Shown here piece by piece: positions 1 to 11,885 of a stretch of DNA of 64,000 nucleotides. Position 1 is the first letter of the stretch; every line of letters starts with the position of its first letter. The stretch lies in NCBI GenBank assembly GCA_024364735.1, contig JAGFNQ010010036.1, forward strand, positions 62,001 through 126,000, read 5' to 3'. The notes beneath the pieces are model-generated. The model was not told the origin of the DNA. It ran no database searches and worked only from the letters and a program-made list of their open reading frames with translations. A program made the translations under genes and the position numbers. The DNA comes from Boesenbergia rotunda (lineage: Eukaryota; Streptophyta; Magnoliopsida; Zingiberales; Zingiberaceae).

Positions 1-928
1 TCTCAATGTTTAGGTTTTGAATTGGAAGCTAATCAATATGATTCTAGTAAGGTTGTGCCATATCTAGCTATTTTGTAAGTAGCTAAGTTGTATTTTGACA
101 CAGGACCTGGATTTGGACTTGGAGATCTGGACGAGTTCTTTGGTTGATATGGACTTCACTCTAAAGCGGGTATTTCTTACTTGATTCATGTAGATTCGTT
201 TACCTTAAATGCATGGTCGTTTTACTTTTTGAGTAGAATTGCTTTATCTTAAATATATTTGCCTTGTTTTTCCTGCTTGATACTTATTCTTGCTTGACCT
301 TTGAGTAGTAATTCAAATTATTCAATTATACAGTCTCATCTTTTGGGTTCTGATCTAAAGAAACCGCGTGTACTGTAAAATAATCATTTAACCTATCTAG
401 GGTTTGGTTGACATTAGATAAACTCTACCTAATAGATTAGTATATGTTTATTTACTTTGGTGTTGATTGTGCTTTTCGTATGTTTACTTACTTGTGTTAT
501 TTGTGTTTTCTGTATCATATGGATTGTATGGTTTTGGGTTTGATTGAGATGGTGTATATTAGTGACATTCATCATAGCATTCAGGCCGACGACCACTAGC
601 TCCCTTGTGGTTGAGACGGGTCGTCGGGTATATGTTCCTTTTGTGCCATGCTCAGTTGGAGTGGTGTGCAAACAGTTGATATTCCCCAGGTGTTTGGAGT
701 CCCCACAGGTATTTTATGTTTTTCATATCAGGGTCACAATTGTTGTGGTGTGTTTGCATAGCCCCAGGTGCTTGACGCTTGTATCTTGTCCACTCAATCT
801 ACCCAATATAGCGATGATTGGTGTGTGTACAGTACAGGTCATGACATCATATGCATATTTTACATTATGCATTTGCTTGTATTTGCTGCACTTGTTTGAG
901 CTATGTTTGTTGTATTTGATTGACATGC
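1..928 (+). repeat. Ty3/gypsy LTR-like sequence, left part
   Basis: No gene is visible. The sequence is T-rich with short motifs (an 'agcgggtatttctta' stretch near 165 and a paired 'ccttgtggttgag' stretch near 603) that recur in similar order at about 59100-59500, so both look like members of one LTR family. The right part of the same sequence resumes after the hAT element at 5592 and ends in '...gggggcgtgaca' near 6386, an end typical of Tekay/Del-type chromovirus LTRs in plants. Family assignment is inference; the split by the hAT insertion is directly supported by the target duplication. Confidence 0.45.
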
Positions 929-1610
929 ATATACGACAATGTTGTAAAAATCGGGCTAAGCGCCAATCGACCCCCAACCGCTTCGCACAGACACGAATTG
1001 CCATGGTTGTGGCGGGTGGCCGCCTAGGTGGCGCTTGGGCGGCGCCCAGGCCGCATTTTTTTAAAAAATTTTTAAGAAAATTTGATATAAAAAATATAGA
1101 AAAGGTGGGATTTGAGAAGAAATTAGGGTTGTGCTTATGTGTCACGTCTCCTCGCCCTCGTGCTCCTCACCGGCTCGCCCTTTCGTCTCCTCGTGCTTGT
1201 GCCTCGCGCTCCTCGCGTCTCGTCTTCGTCCTCACGCTCATCGTGTCTCCACTCTCCTCGTGATCATCCTCGTGCTCCTCACGGCTCGCGTCTCCTCGCC
1301 CTCGCGCCACCTGAGCAGGTGAACAACATCTCCTCGCCGCCTCGCCCTTGCGCCGTCAGCCCATAGTCCATTTCTCCTTCACCTCGCGTCGCACTCGCTA
1401 ATCCATATCTCCTCGCCCTTGCGCCGCCAGCCCGTCGCCCGTTCCTCTTGCGTCAGCCAGCCCCCATTCCTCCTTCGCAAGCTCGCCGCCCGTTCCTCCT
1501 CAGTCGCGAGAAGCCAAGAAGGTATGTGTTTAACTGTTTTCTTTCTTTTTATTTTTTGGTGTGTGGATGTTTTCTTCAATGCTTTGTAGTTTAGGTACAA
1601 ATATAATACA

Positions 1611-4600
1611 ATGAGTTCTTCAAGTGCTACTGCTGCAGCATTAACATCCATTGGTGTTTCCCAGTCATCTTCATCAGCAACAATTGAATCACTTAAACGG
1701 AAATCAAAGGATGTTGGATGGGAGTATGGAGTTCTAACTAATCCCTTCAATCCAGATAAATTGAAATGCATCTTGTGTTCCAAGCATATGTCTGGAGGAG
1801 TTCGTAGACTTAAAGAACACATCGCACATATATCAGGAAATGTTGCTCCATGCCCAAAGTCCATGAAAGAAGATCAATTGAAGTGTAGGAATGCAATTAA
1901 TGAGGCAAAGAATAAGAAAAAAAAGGAAATTCAGCATGAAATTATGAGATCTGAGGTGAATATTGGAGATAAGAGGAATGATGATGGCCATATTGATGTT
2001 GATGAATTGGGAGCTGCTTTAGGGTCTACGAAATCACCATATTCTATTGATCCTATGGATAAATTTGCAAGTACAATCAGCCCCGAGTCTACATCACAAA
2101 AGAGCAAGCAAGACCAAAACATTATTGATGCTATTTGCAAGGAAAGAACAAATAAGGTAAAAGAGTATGTTTGTAAATGGGTATATGAAGCCGGTATTCC
2201 TTTTCATGCTCTTGAACTAGATAGCTTTAAGTTGATGTTAGATGCGGTTGGTTAGTATGGATCGGGGTTCAAACCTCCTACTAGATATGAAATGAGTGAG
2301 CCGTTTTTGAAAAAGGCGGTTGAATGGACCAATGATTTGCTAAAGTCACATGAAATAGAGTGACAATTAAATGGATGCTCAATTATGACGGATGCTTAGA
2401 GTAATAGGAAGAAGAGGAGTATCATGAATTTGTGTATTAATTCTAAGTTGGGCACTATTTTTCTTTCTTCTAAAGAGTCTTTAGACATCGTACACACAAG
2501 TGAAGTAATCTACGAGTATGTGGAAGAATGCATTCAACAAGTTGGTCCGGAAAAAGTTGTTCAAATTGTAACTGATAATGCATCGAACAATATGGGAGCT
2601 GCAAAGTTGTTGAAGCAGAATAGGCCAACAATCTTTTGAACCTCATGTGCTGCTCATACGATAAATCTTATGCTTGAAAGCATTGGAAGCCTACCGAGGT
2701 TCAAGAAAGTCATTGATCAAGCTAAGACATTGACTATTTTCATATATGCTTGTTGGAGCGGGTTGGTCCGGCTAGAGGGGGGTGAATAGACTGCTAATAA
2801 ATGAAAAGTGGTGGAAACTCGTCTATTAAAAAAAACTTGGTTGCAACTTAGTCGTTGCTTCCAAGACGGTTAAAGCTCAAAAAAAATCTCCTTGTGGCGG
2901 AGAAGCCTTACAACTGAAGATCACTAAACTTAGATAATTACAATAGTATTGATTCTTTAATTCTAAGTTCTAAGCCTATTTATAGTACAGGAAGATAAAT
3001 CTGGACAGTTGATTCGTAAATGGATAAACTCTGATTAAAAAAGAGATAAATATTATTATCTCTTTTAATCGACTCCTTTGAAAGCTTCGGATGGCAACCG
3101 AAGCAAGCCCTCCACGTGTGCTTGTGCGCAGAAGGAATCTCAGGATCAACTTTTCTTCACCAACGCTTCATCTTGATCTTTTATCCGATTGCTTCTCAAG
3201 ACTTTGATAAGTTTTGACTAAACAACAAAGTTAAAACCTTATATTGTGATCCACGTGTGGAGCTTGTAACAAACTTCACACAAGCTTTAATTAAAAGCTG
3301 GTAAAGCTTGACTTGTGATCCACGTGTGATTTATAAGAGCTTTAAAAAGCTTTAATTAAAAGCTTTAATATAAAAGCTTTTATAAAAGACTTTAAAGCTT
3401 TACTTAAAAGCTTTAATATAAAAGCTTTTATAAAAGACTTTAATTCAAGTGTTCGTCTTGATCCAAATCCAAGTCAAAGGCAACTTGGTTGATCATTCGT
3501 AAGTAGATCTTCTAGGTGATTTCTGACCAACCGGAATTAGGCTCACCTGAACCCGACTTCGACTTTTCGCCCCTCGAGCGTGCTTCCTTCCGGCTTCTCG
3601 TCCCTCGGACGTCGCGCACGTCCTTCTCGCTCTACCGGTGTACTCTTCCGCAGCTTCTGCGTCCCTCGGATTGCACCGAGCCCGTCGGCTCACTTCCCCG
3701 TGCCACCCTTCTTGTCCGCTACGTCTTTCGCTCGACTTCCTCTGTACCTAAGCTCCTGCACACTTAGCAGAGGGATTAAACATACCAGGACCTAACTTAA
3801 TCTGGTTGATCACATCAAAACTTACCGGGGCACCAACAATGCTCACCATAAACCTTGGCGATGATGAGGTCACATACGAAGAAGAGGGATGTTGTAAGAC
3901 CGGGAGTGACTAGATTTGCTTCAGCTTTCCTCACTTTGTAGAGTTTGGCTGAGAAAAAAGGAAAATTAAGGGCAATGTTTAATAGTGATGAATGGGAACA
4001 GTGCAAATTTTTCAAGAGTGTGAAAGGAAAAGCATCTTACTCAACGGTGATGAGTATGAGATTTTGGACTAGTGTGACATTATGCTTAAAGGTTTTTGCA
4101 CCTTTGGTGAAGGTGCTTCGAATTGTTGATGGTGATAGAAAGCCATCCATGGACTTTGTATATGGCGAGCTTCTACATGCAAAGGAAGATATAAAAAATT
4201 CGCTAGGTGGTGCTCCAAAAAACTATCAGTCTATTATTGAAATTATTGATACAAGGATTAAAGATAGGCTAGATAGTCCACTATATTTGACGGCGTATCT
4301 CTTGAATCCATATTACCATTACAAGGATCCTCTTCTTCATTTAGATCAAGATGTCTCGCTTGAGATAATTGATTGTTTGGATGTTATGTTTGAGAGTAAT
4401 ATTGACATGCAAAATACAATTATGAGCGAAGAGTTGCCTAAGTATAAATGAAAGAGTCTTTTTTGGGAAAGCTATTGCGATTAAAGCTTGCTTGGTGAGT
4501 TTTGAGTCTTTTGACAAGTTTAATCCAGGTAAATAATTGAACCTAATAATAATCCTTTTAATCTTTTCCTTATTTAAAGTTTAAATTTACTAACATTGTT

Positions 4601-5238
4601 TGTTTCTTTTTTTATTTTTTAAATTATTTTTTGTCGTGACATGGTGGTCAAATTTTGGTGCAATAACTCCTAACTTGCAAAAACTGGGTATGAGAATCCT
4701 TTCTGTGACTTCTAGATCATCGGAGTGTGAAAGGAATTGGAGTGCATTCGAGGGGGTTAGTACTTAGTCACTCCTAACTTTTTATTTGCTAATAATTAAA
4801 ATCCTATTGTGTTCTCTATTATATTAGTGAGTTAACAATGTAAACACTTTGTAGGTACATACAAAGAAAAGGAATAGACTAGATACAAATCGATTGAACA
4901 ATCTTGTTTTCATCCAGTTCAATGCAAAATTGTTGAACAAGGAAAAGAGGGAGGAGAGAAATATTGAAGTTCTTTTTGCAAGCGATGCAAGTCATGCACA
5001 AGATTGGATTGTTGATGGGGTTGATGATGATGAAGTTGAGGAGGGCTTGCCTTGGCAAGTAGTTAGTGTTGTTATGGGAGCAGATGAAGCAACAATGCCT
5101 CGAAGAAGTGGTCGATTGAGAGACCTTCATGAAGATGATTTCGAATCCAAGGATGAGGAGGTTTTAAATGAGAATGATGTGGAATTTGAGTCCGATGAGG
5201 ACCGTGTCTTGAATCAATATGGAGACGAAGAAGAGTAG
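1611..5238 (+). pseudogene. hAT transposase (BED finger, DUF659, hAT dimerisation), broken
   Basis: The start at 1611 follows a likely 5'-UTR intron (about 1520-1594, GTATGT...TTTAG). Residues 30-85 form a BED zinc finger with KCILCSK and RRLKEHIAHISG. A DUF659-type RNase-H-like domain follows (about 2250-2750, with IVTDNASNN and the TSCAAHTINLML stretch). Coding resumes after the solo LTR at 3844 with VRPGVTRFASAFLTL and runs to about 4450. The C-terminal hAT dimerisation domain lies at 4640-4757 (WWSNFG, SSECERNWSAFEG), joined across a probable intron (4758-4854) to an acidic tail ending at 5238. Breaks: in-frame stops near 2254, 2362, 2397, 2638, 3942 and 4449, a one-base frameshift just after 3844, and the LTR insertion. 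The family normally cuts and pastes its own element; this copy is dead. Confidence 0.9.
2751..3838 (-). mobile_element. Solo LTR inside the hAT transposase gene
   Basis: Begins TGTTGGAGCGGG and ends GGGGCACCAACA, flanked by the 5-bp duplication atgct (2746-2750 and 3839-3843). Reading on the minus strand, it belongs to the same LTR family as the element at 39414-43036: both share the CTCGAGGGACG / CACCGGTAGAG block and the GACTTGGTTGATC-like terminal block. There is no internal domain, so it arose by LTR-LTR recombination. Its AT-rich part (3290-3440) repeats an aaagcttta-like word many times. Confidence 0.92.
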
Positions 5239-5591
5239 TCTCAGCCTCTCGATGGACACTGATATCATATTTTTGTATTATCATTTGTCATGTTATTTTG
5301 GGTTTTAGACTTTTAGTTAACTTGTTTTGTGTGTGTGTGAGACAATGTGATTGCGTGAGAATTTAACTATCACAATTTCAGTGCTATGAACATCTGAAAC
5401 TTATTAAGTTTGCTTGTGCTTGTGGAATATTTCCATCCTGTAGGGTTGAAACATATATTTTTATTTGCATCCTTGGAGTTTTTGTCCGGAAAACAGTAAA
5501 AACGCCTAGGCCCCGCCGAGGCCGCCTAGGCGCTAGGCGGTAGTTCTCCGCCCAACTGCCGCCTAGCGATTTTTACAACCTTGATATACGG

Positions 5592-6386
5592 TTATGATTT
5601 GCATTTTATTATATGATCTGGATATGTTCGGCGGTATTAGCAGTGTATGGAGGTGTTAGGGGATTGTTGATTTTGCCCCTATTTGTTACATGGTTTTCAG
5701 GTATGTTTTATTTTGTATAGATGCATTTTGTATATGTTCTTTATTTCGGAGACTGTATACCCTTTGCTTTCTTTATGCTTGTTTTATCCTTTTATTTACC
5801 ATGCATTTATATGTTCTTATACCCGCAGAGTTCCATCCGGAACTCACCACCCCTCAGTTTTCTTTTTATTTCTGGTAGTCGATAGTTGTGCCTCGTGCAG
5901 CCAAGAGAGGATCCAGCTGCCAGTCCCCAGTCTTGAGTAGGTTGTTTCTATTTTCGTACTCTCATCGTGTTTTATTGTATTGAGGTCGTTTTAGCGTTGT
6001 CTTCGATTCGGAGGGTGTTTGTTTCTCTATAAACGTGTATTCGTACTTTTGTGTTTTTTTTATCGTATTGGTGTCGCTTTGGTTTTGTTATCATTTTGGA
6101 TGGTATTTGACTTTTCGTTAGACGTGTATTTAATTACTTCCATTGGATTTTGATTTGTTGTATTTTAGTTTACGAAAATTTATTTATTTTGAATATCATT
6201 TATTATGTAAATTGTTTAACTGTGTGGTTGTGGTATTTTATTTTATTTCTGATTGTGTAAATGTTAGCCAAGTGTGGCTGAGCTTTAGTACGTGTTGAGT
6301 TGTATGTATTAAGTTTCAGATTGTTCGCCTTACAGGGGAGGTGCTGCCTGATTTTCGAGCGAGCATGAGCCTCTGGGGGCGTGACA
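5592..6386 (+). repeat. Ty3/gypsy LTR-like sequence, right part
   Basis: Continuation of the sequence interrupted by the hAT element. It contains 'cagagttccatccggaactcacc' style motifs near 5828 and terminates near 6386 with 'gcctctgggggcgtgaca'. No primer-binding site follows, so this is an LTR remnant, not an element with an interior. From 6387 to 6590 I see AT-rich sequence without a gene. Confidence 0.45.
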
Positions 6387-6589
6387 AAAATCCTAAAAAA
6401 TAAGAGAAGCGGAAGAAGATATGAGGGTTGTTGTAAAATACGGCAAAAAAGGGGTTAAAATTGAAAATAACCTTATAGAAAATGTTAGGAGTTTTTTTTT
6501 CAAAATTTTTAGAAAGATTGTGGGGATTAATGGGCACGTGATGGACTATTTATAAATTATTTGAGGAAAAATATTAATTTTCATCTACA

Positions 6590-6859
6590 CCTCCTCCTCG
6601 AATAGTTTCCTCCCTGCTTCTCGTCTCTCGGATATCGTGCACGCCCTTCTGGTCTACTGATGTACTCTTACGCAGTCTTTTCATCTCTTGGATGCATTGA
6701 GTTTATTGGCTTCCTTCCCAAGCCATTCTTCTCGCTCGCTGCGTCTTCCACTCGACTTTTTATGCTTCCAAGCTTCTGCATACTTAGACAGAAGGATCAA
6801 ACCAAAAGAACCTAACTTGACTTAGTTGATCATATTAAAACCAACCCGGGGTCCTTACA
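6590..6859 (-). repeat. LTR fragment (family of 39414 element)
   Basis: Matches the terminal ~270 bases of the solo LTR at 2751-3838: the blocks 'ttctcgtctctcggatatcg', 'tactcttacgcag' and 'ttctgcatacttaga' occur in the same order. It ends '...gtccttaca', equal to an LTR start TGTAAGGACC on the minus strand. The inner end is truncated at about 6590. Confidence 0.75.
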
Positions 6860-6865
6860 ATTATG

Positions 6866-8950
6866 CCCCTACTCTAAACACAAACTTGACTTTCGTTTAC
6901 TACAATATATTTTCCTTGGTTATAGCAATTTGCACTATGACTATCGTTGCTTGCATATATCAACCGGATGGATATATTTCACAACATGTTACTTTTGATA
7001 AGTCTTTATTCTCTTTTTCAACAGTCTCTTTAATCTCTCCTCTAGATACAAGTGGCACATTCTTGATGCCACCTAATATTATCGGAAGTAATGGCATCCT
7101 AGATCCTACTCCGGAACTCTCTGATAACTCCCTTATATCACCAAAATCACCTCAAGTTGCTACTCCAATCTCAGAAGTCTCACCAGTTGAAGATAATATG
7201 TTTTCTAGCTCTAGATTCCCGGATAATATAAGTCTGCCATCAAAATCACCATGTCAACCTACTTTCCCATCACCATTGACAAGTGATTTAGATGATAATA
7301 CTCCCTCTGGCATGTTTTCCTTAAGTAATATATATGCACGATGTCCACCAATGGCAACTAAACATCCTCTTCAACGAGGTCTAGCAATCTATTCAAAATC
7401 TATTGAGCCAACTTGTTATACATAGGAAAACAAGGATCCAAATTGGTGTAGTATAATGACTACAAAATTTGATGCACTTCTTTATAATGGAACATAGAGC
7501 CTAATTCTGCACACTCCCTCCATTGTTGTGAGCTCTAAATGGATATTCCATGTTAAGCATCGAGTTGATGTTCTGAACGACACAAAGTTCGACTTATAGC
7601 CGAAGAATTTAGTCAACAACCAGATATTGACTTCAATGACACCTTTAGCTTAATCATCAAAAATTACATATGTTAGACTATTATTATCAATAGTTGTTAG
7701 TTCTAATTAACATGTACGACAATTATACGTCTCTATTACATTTATTCATGATCATCTTGAGAAAACTTTATTTATGGAGTAACTACCTGGGTTCATTCAT
7801 CCATAATTTTTTTCTCATATTTGTCAACTCAAGAAATCCATATATGATCTCGGACAAGCTCCTCGTACATGGTTTCATTGATTATCTAATTGGTTACAAA
7901 CTCAAGGTTTTCTGGATCAAAGACTGACTCCTCTCTATTCTAAAAATATAATAATGGATGTATGATATTTTTTCTTATTTATGTGGATGACATTCTAATA
8001 ACCGGCAATGATCAAAAAAAGGTATCACAACTTTATTATTTCTTCTTAATCAAGTATTTCCTACTCGAGATTTGGGTAATGCTTATTTTTTTCTTGGTAT
8101 TGAATTTCCACATGAGGAAAGTTATCTCCTCTCTTAGAGCAAATACAATACTGGCCTTCTCCAAAAAGCCAAAATGGATGGAGCACATCTAGTTTTTATA
8201 CCGATTGCCATAGACAACTCTACAACTTCATTTTCTTCTGCTCTGTCTGATCTACGGATTTATCGAAGCATTGTTGGAGCCTTATCATATGTCACTATCA
8301 CACTACCTAATATTACCTTTGCAGTAAATCGTGTTTGTCAATTTATGCATATATGCTCCAACTGAGCAAAATTGAGATAATGTAAAAAGGATACTTTGCT
8401 ATCTCAAAGATATTATTTTCCATGGTCTTCTTTTATAACATCAATCATTTCAAGATTTACATACTTATAGTGATGCAAATTAGATAAGCACTCCTGAAGA
8501 TAGACGATCTACAAGTGAATATGTAATATTTCTTGGACGAAATCTTATCTCATAGAATTTGAAAAAGTAACCTACGGTATCTCGTTCAATGACTAAGGTG
8601 AAATATAAAGTTATAACTAATATATCATATGAAATTATTTGGCTTTAATCGTTTCTTTTTAAACTTCATCTTATATCAAATATTGCACAAAAAATTTGGT
8701 GCGACAATATTGGAGCAACATATCTTACGGCTAATCCAATCTTTTATGCTCGTATAAAATATATGAAAATTGATTTTCATTTTGTTCAAAAATGTGTGAC
8801 AGCTAAATAGTCATCAATCTCTTATATTTTTGCAGAAGATCAAATTGTTGATATCTTGACTAAGTCATTATCTAGACAACATTTCAATAAGCTAGCAAGT
8901 AAACTCAACGTCAAAGGTTTCCCTTTGAATTTATCGGAAGTAAAATAGAT
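6866..8950 (+). pseudogene. Ty1/copia pol fragment (linker, RT, RNase H), broken
   Basis: The first part (to 7424) is a Ser/Pro-rich linker between integrase and reverse transcriptase. RT begins near 7440 (a KFDALLYNGT stretch, then SSKWIFHVKHR) and continues through FFLIYVDDILITGND at about 7965-8012, carrying the YVDD catalytic motif. RNase H follows: YRSIVGALSYVTI near 8260, a TYSDANW-like stretch near 8470, and DILTKSLSRQHFNKL near 8855 at the C-terminus. The order is that of Ty1/copia (integrase before RT); the sequence most resembles the Oryco/Ivana type. Many frameshifts and stops, including 7423, 7600, 8364 and 8812. Gag, protease and most of integrase are missing. Confidence 0.88.
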
Positions 8951-8963
8951 TCATTCAATATAA

Positions 8964-9165
8964 TTGAGAATGACCTGATAAGTCATCAGGAAATAGAAAT
9001 AATAATACTTAGTCAAATATTTATTAAGACAAAATAATTTCCTTATTAATATGTCTTTGGAATTGGTCATGATAAATAAATTGTATTGTATTCTTGATGA
9101 ATGCATCAAATCAATAAGATTTACTATTGCTCATATTCTTTATTGTCCTATTCTTTAATTTTACA
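8964..9165 (+). repeat. Possible short 3' LTR of the copia fragment
   Basis: AT-rich sequence right after the pol stop, from 'tgagaatgacctgataagtc' to '...taattttaca'. Its position and TG...CA ends suit the short LTRs of Oryco/Ivana-type copia elements, and it shares words with the short LTR at 52353-52577. No second copy is present to confirm it. Confidence 0.35.
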
Positions 9166-9273
9166 CACATCACTCATAATCCCCACAGCTTTCATGCCTT
9201 CAGTTTTTAACCTTGTTGTCCTAAAGTCCACCTTATGTTAGACAGTCCCTCGAACATACGACATGATCATTAA

Positions 9274-9594
9274 TCATTTCCGGAGACTAGCAAAGTAACC
9301 TTTGGGATCGCTCTCAAAGTAGTCTCTGCGAATGTACACGCCTTTGCGCCCAGGAGCTCTCATCATCGTCTGGGTTGGGACGTCGTTGACGCGGTGGCTG
9401 AGAACCCATGCACTGGCGGCGCCAGAACCCAGCGCAAGCACTACAGCTCCGACTACTGCAGCAGTCGTTCCCAATGCGGACCGGCCGGTGTCTTCACGCG
9501 TTTCTAAGTTGCATCGACCATTGCCGCTGACACTCCCCCTGGCTTCCTTCCTCTGCTCCACTTCCTGGGTCTGTGTGCTTTCCGAGCTGCCCAT
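9274..9594 (-). CDS. Small putative N-myristoylated membrane protein, copy A
   Basis: A 106-residue open frame, function unknown; I do not recognise a named family. It starts MGSSES, fitting the N-myristoylation consensus (Gly2, Ser6). Residues 10-40 are polar and charged. About residues 42-66 form a hydrophobic Ala/Val/Gly/Leu segment long enough to cross a membrane. The C-terminal 30 residues (MRAPGRKG, then a DPKGYF motif, ending SLRK) are nearly identical to copy C (55206-55418) and are the conserved core. A TATA box lies 47 bases upstream of the start codon and the frame is uninterrupted, which supports a real gene. Compared with copy C it has an extra ~30-residue N-terminal linker. It is more GC-rich than its flanks. 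Confidence 0.72.
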   Translation of the reverse strand: MGSSESTQTQEVEQRKEARGSVSGNGRCNLETREDTGRSALGTTAAVVGAVVLALGSGAASAWVLSHRVNDVPTQTMMRAPGRKGVYIRRDYFESDPKGYFASLRK

Positions 9595-9640
9595 ATCGGC
9601 AGAGGACTCTCATTGTAGCACTAGCATGGAGAGTGGTGTT

Positions 9641-9647
9641 ATTTATA
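9641..9647 (-). promoter_or_regulatory. TATA box of small gene copy A
   Basis: On the minus strand the sequence reads TATAAAT, 47 bases upstream of the ATG at 9594. That leaves a short 5' UTR of roughly 15-20 bases after a usual ~30-base TATA-to-start distance. The corresponding site in copies B and C reads CATATAAGT. Confidence 0.65.
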
Positions 9648-9659
9648 GGAGAGAAAGAG

Positions 9660-11880
9660 GTGTTGAAAATTAAATTTGAATTTGGGATATTGGGCTAAAA
9701 TGAATTGAATTAAACAAACTCATGAGAATTGAGTAGCATATGGAGTTAATGAGTTGATGATGTGATAATTATAGGATTGATAAGGCGGCAATTAATGATA
9801 GAGCTATGATATGTTCAGTGAAAAATTTAATAAAAATTTCGATCAGTGAATGATGTGACAGTTTATATACATATGTTCGATTGTCGTTCGGACACCATCG
9901 GCCACCTCCAGCCACCGTCCCGAATCAAACTATACCCTGGGAGTACGGTGAACCCATCAGAGATTACTGCATATAAAATGTCACGTCATTTACTAAGTTT
10001 TTTCTTGAGATTTTTCACTGAGTATATCATTTTCCTTAATGATATAAGTTATAAGTGGTTAAAGATAAATGATCTATAGTCCATGTATTTGTATTAATTG
10101 AATTAATGGGATATAATTATTGAGTTGTGATTATTTGAATTATGTAATTAGTCTATATTTAAATATGCTAATTATTTATGATTGAAATGAATTGGAAATC
10201 AAGGTTTCCTCCTCCAGAAATTCCTATTCCATAAGGTTTAATTTTTTTATTCCAACGTACAAGAGGACCATATTCAATTACCATAATAAAAATATTAGAA
10301 TTAAAATTCCATAATAAAAAATAAAATTGTATTCAATTACCATTGAGTTATGCTCATGGACCATCTTGTTGTGAAAAATAAAGAATAATGAACATATATT
10401 TCATACAACCTTTAGAGTACGTAGTACTAATGCTCGTCTAATTCAATTAAGGGTTTTGCGTGGCTTCCAAGGTTTTGAAAACAGGCAGATGCTTTGCACT
10501 ACGAAAGTTCAAAGACAGCCAAAAAATAATAATAATAAATAAATAAATAAATTGTCACTAAAGTTCACATGAACTTTTAATTTAGTAGTACTGCTAGTGC
10601 TTGTCTAATTCAATTAAGTGGAGTCTCGAATATTAAACTTAGATTTATCAAAATTAATTGTATGAGAATTTAGAATTTATATAAATACCTATTTAGTTGA
10701 ATGAGGGTTCATCCTCTATTATATATTAATAAAGTTTTCTTTTTTGAAAAACGATTGATTTTCTCTTTATTTTCTTGGAGTTGTTTTTGTCTTCTCTTTA
10801 ATTCTTCCTCTCCCATCAGCACATAAAATTATCATTATCCTATCCGACGTCAACTTTACTTGATTGAAAGTTAAAAGATATACAACAAAAAGCATCATCA
10901 CTAAAGTTCATATATACGACCTCCAGTAGTGCTAGTGCTTGTCTAAGAATAATGAAAAACGCAGATGCTTTGCTTAGCTTCCAAGGTTGCTATAGAGAAG
11001 TTAGAAGATAGCATAAATGCATTGTGACTAAAGTTCATACAACCTTTAGTAGTGCCAGTGCTTGTCTAATATTCGTGGAATCTCTAATATTAAACTTAGA
11101 TTTATCAAAAATTAATTCAGAAAAGCATATAATGAGTTAGACATATTAGATCGATCAAAAAAACATCTTGTATTAGCTAGCCATTATTGTTTGGGATACT
11201 AACAATTCTCATTAGTGTATGTCTTAATTATTTTATTGCAAGTAATAGGATTGGATAAGAAGGTGGTAAAAGATGACTCGTTCGTCTTCAACGCCTCTGT
11301 AAACTCTTCCCAGTGGGGGCTACTAGTCCGAATACTATAGCTAGTCCGTGGGGAGAACGAGCACACTGACTTAGTCAGATTTTGACTTTCAAATTTTAAA
11401 TTGACAATATTTATGTACTAATTATCAGTTCATCTCATAAAAATAGTATTGAATGAGAAGAGTACTAGGAAGTCGAGGATACAAATAATATAGTAGGACT
11501 ACTCATGCACCTTTGACTAATTCTCATCGTCTCGATTCGTTGATCTTTGATTGTTTCAAAGGAAAGAACAAAGGACAACCTTACCAGAACATTAAAAATA
11601 AATAGATTACAAACATAAATATTTTTATTTAAAATATAATAATATAAATTGTGTTAAATTTAAATTTAAAAGAATAAATATTTAATTAAAAAATTGAATT
11701 GTTTATCCATTAGATCCGGGGAGATCAAACATCACCGCAAGTCAATTCCACAATAAATTAAAATTTTCAATAAAACTAAATCTATTCAGCGATCTCTCCA
11801 TCATTCAATTTACCTCACTGTAAGCCTACGTAAAGTAGTAGAATCGTATCTTCACGGGATGGATTGATGGTTAGTATATG
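9660..11880. other. Upstream flank of gene copy A, AT-rich, no gene
   Basis: No credible coding sequence. Large parts (about 10300-11860) match 45050-46850 and 55500-57327, so this is duplicated flank, not unique DNA. A ~90-base block at 9880-9970 ('cggacaccatcgg', 'ctataccctgggag') resembles the interior of the MITE at 54684-55041 and may be a relative of it. The word 'tagtgctagtgcttgtcta' recurs at 10590, 10928 and 11050, a local imperfect repeat. Confidence 0.7.
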
Positions 11881-11885
11881 GATAT

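Larger units (their letters stand above)
937..5583 (+). mobile_element. hAT-superfamily DNA transposon, complete ends, nested
   Basis: The ends are inverted repeats: CAATGTTGTAAAAATCG at 937-953 and CGATTTTTACAACCTTG at 5567-5583, matching at 16 of 17 bases. The flanks carry an 8-bp target duplication, atatacga (929-936) and atatacgg (5584-5591), one mismatch. An 8-bp duplication is the hAT signature. Subterminal sequence is GC-rich with repeated GCCTAGGCG-like words at both ends, as in many plant hAT elements. The interior encodes a decayed BED-finger transposase and is interrupted by a 1,088-bp solo LTR with its own target duplication. Without that LTR the element is about 3.55 kb. It cannot move by itself because its gene has stops and frameshifts. 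Confidence 0.93.

Noticed and set aside
544..1366. 239-residue frame and neighbours across the hAT left end
   Set aside because: The frame crosses the transposon boundary at 937 and low-complexity CT-rich DNA; not a gene.
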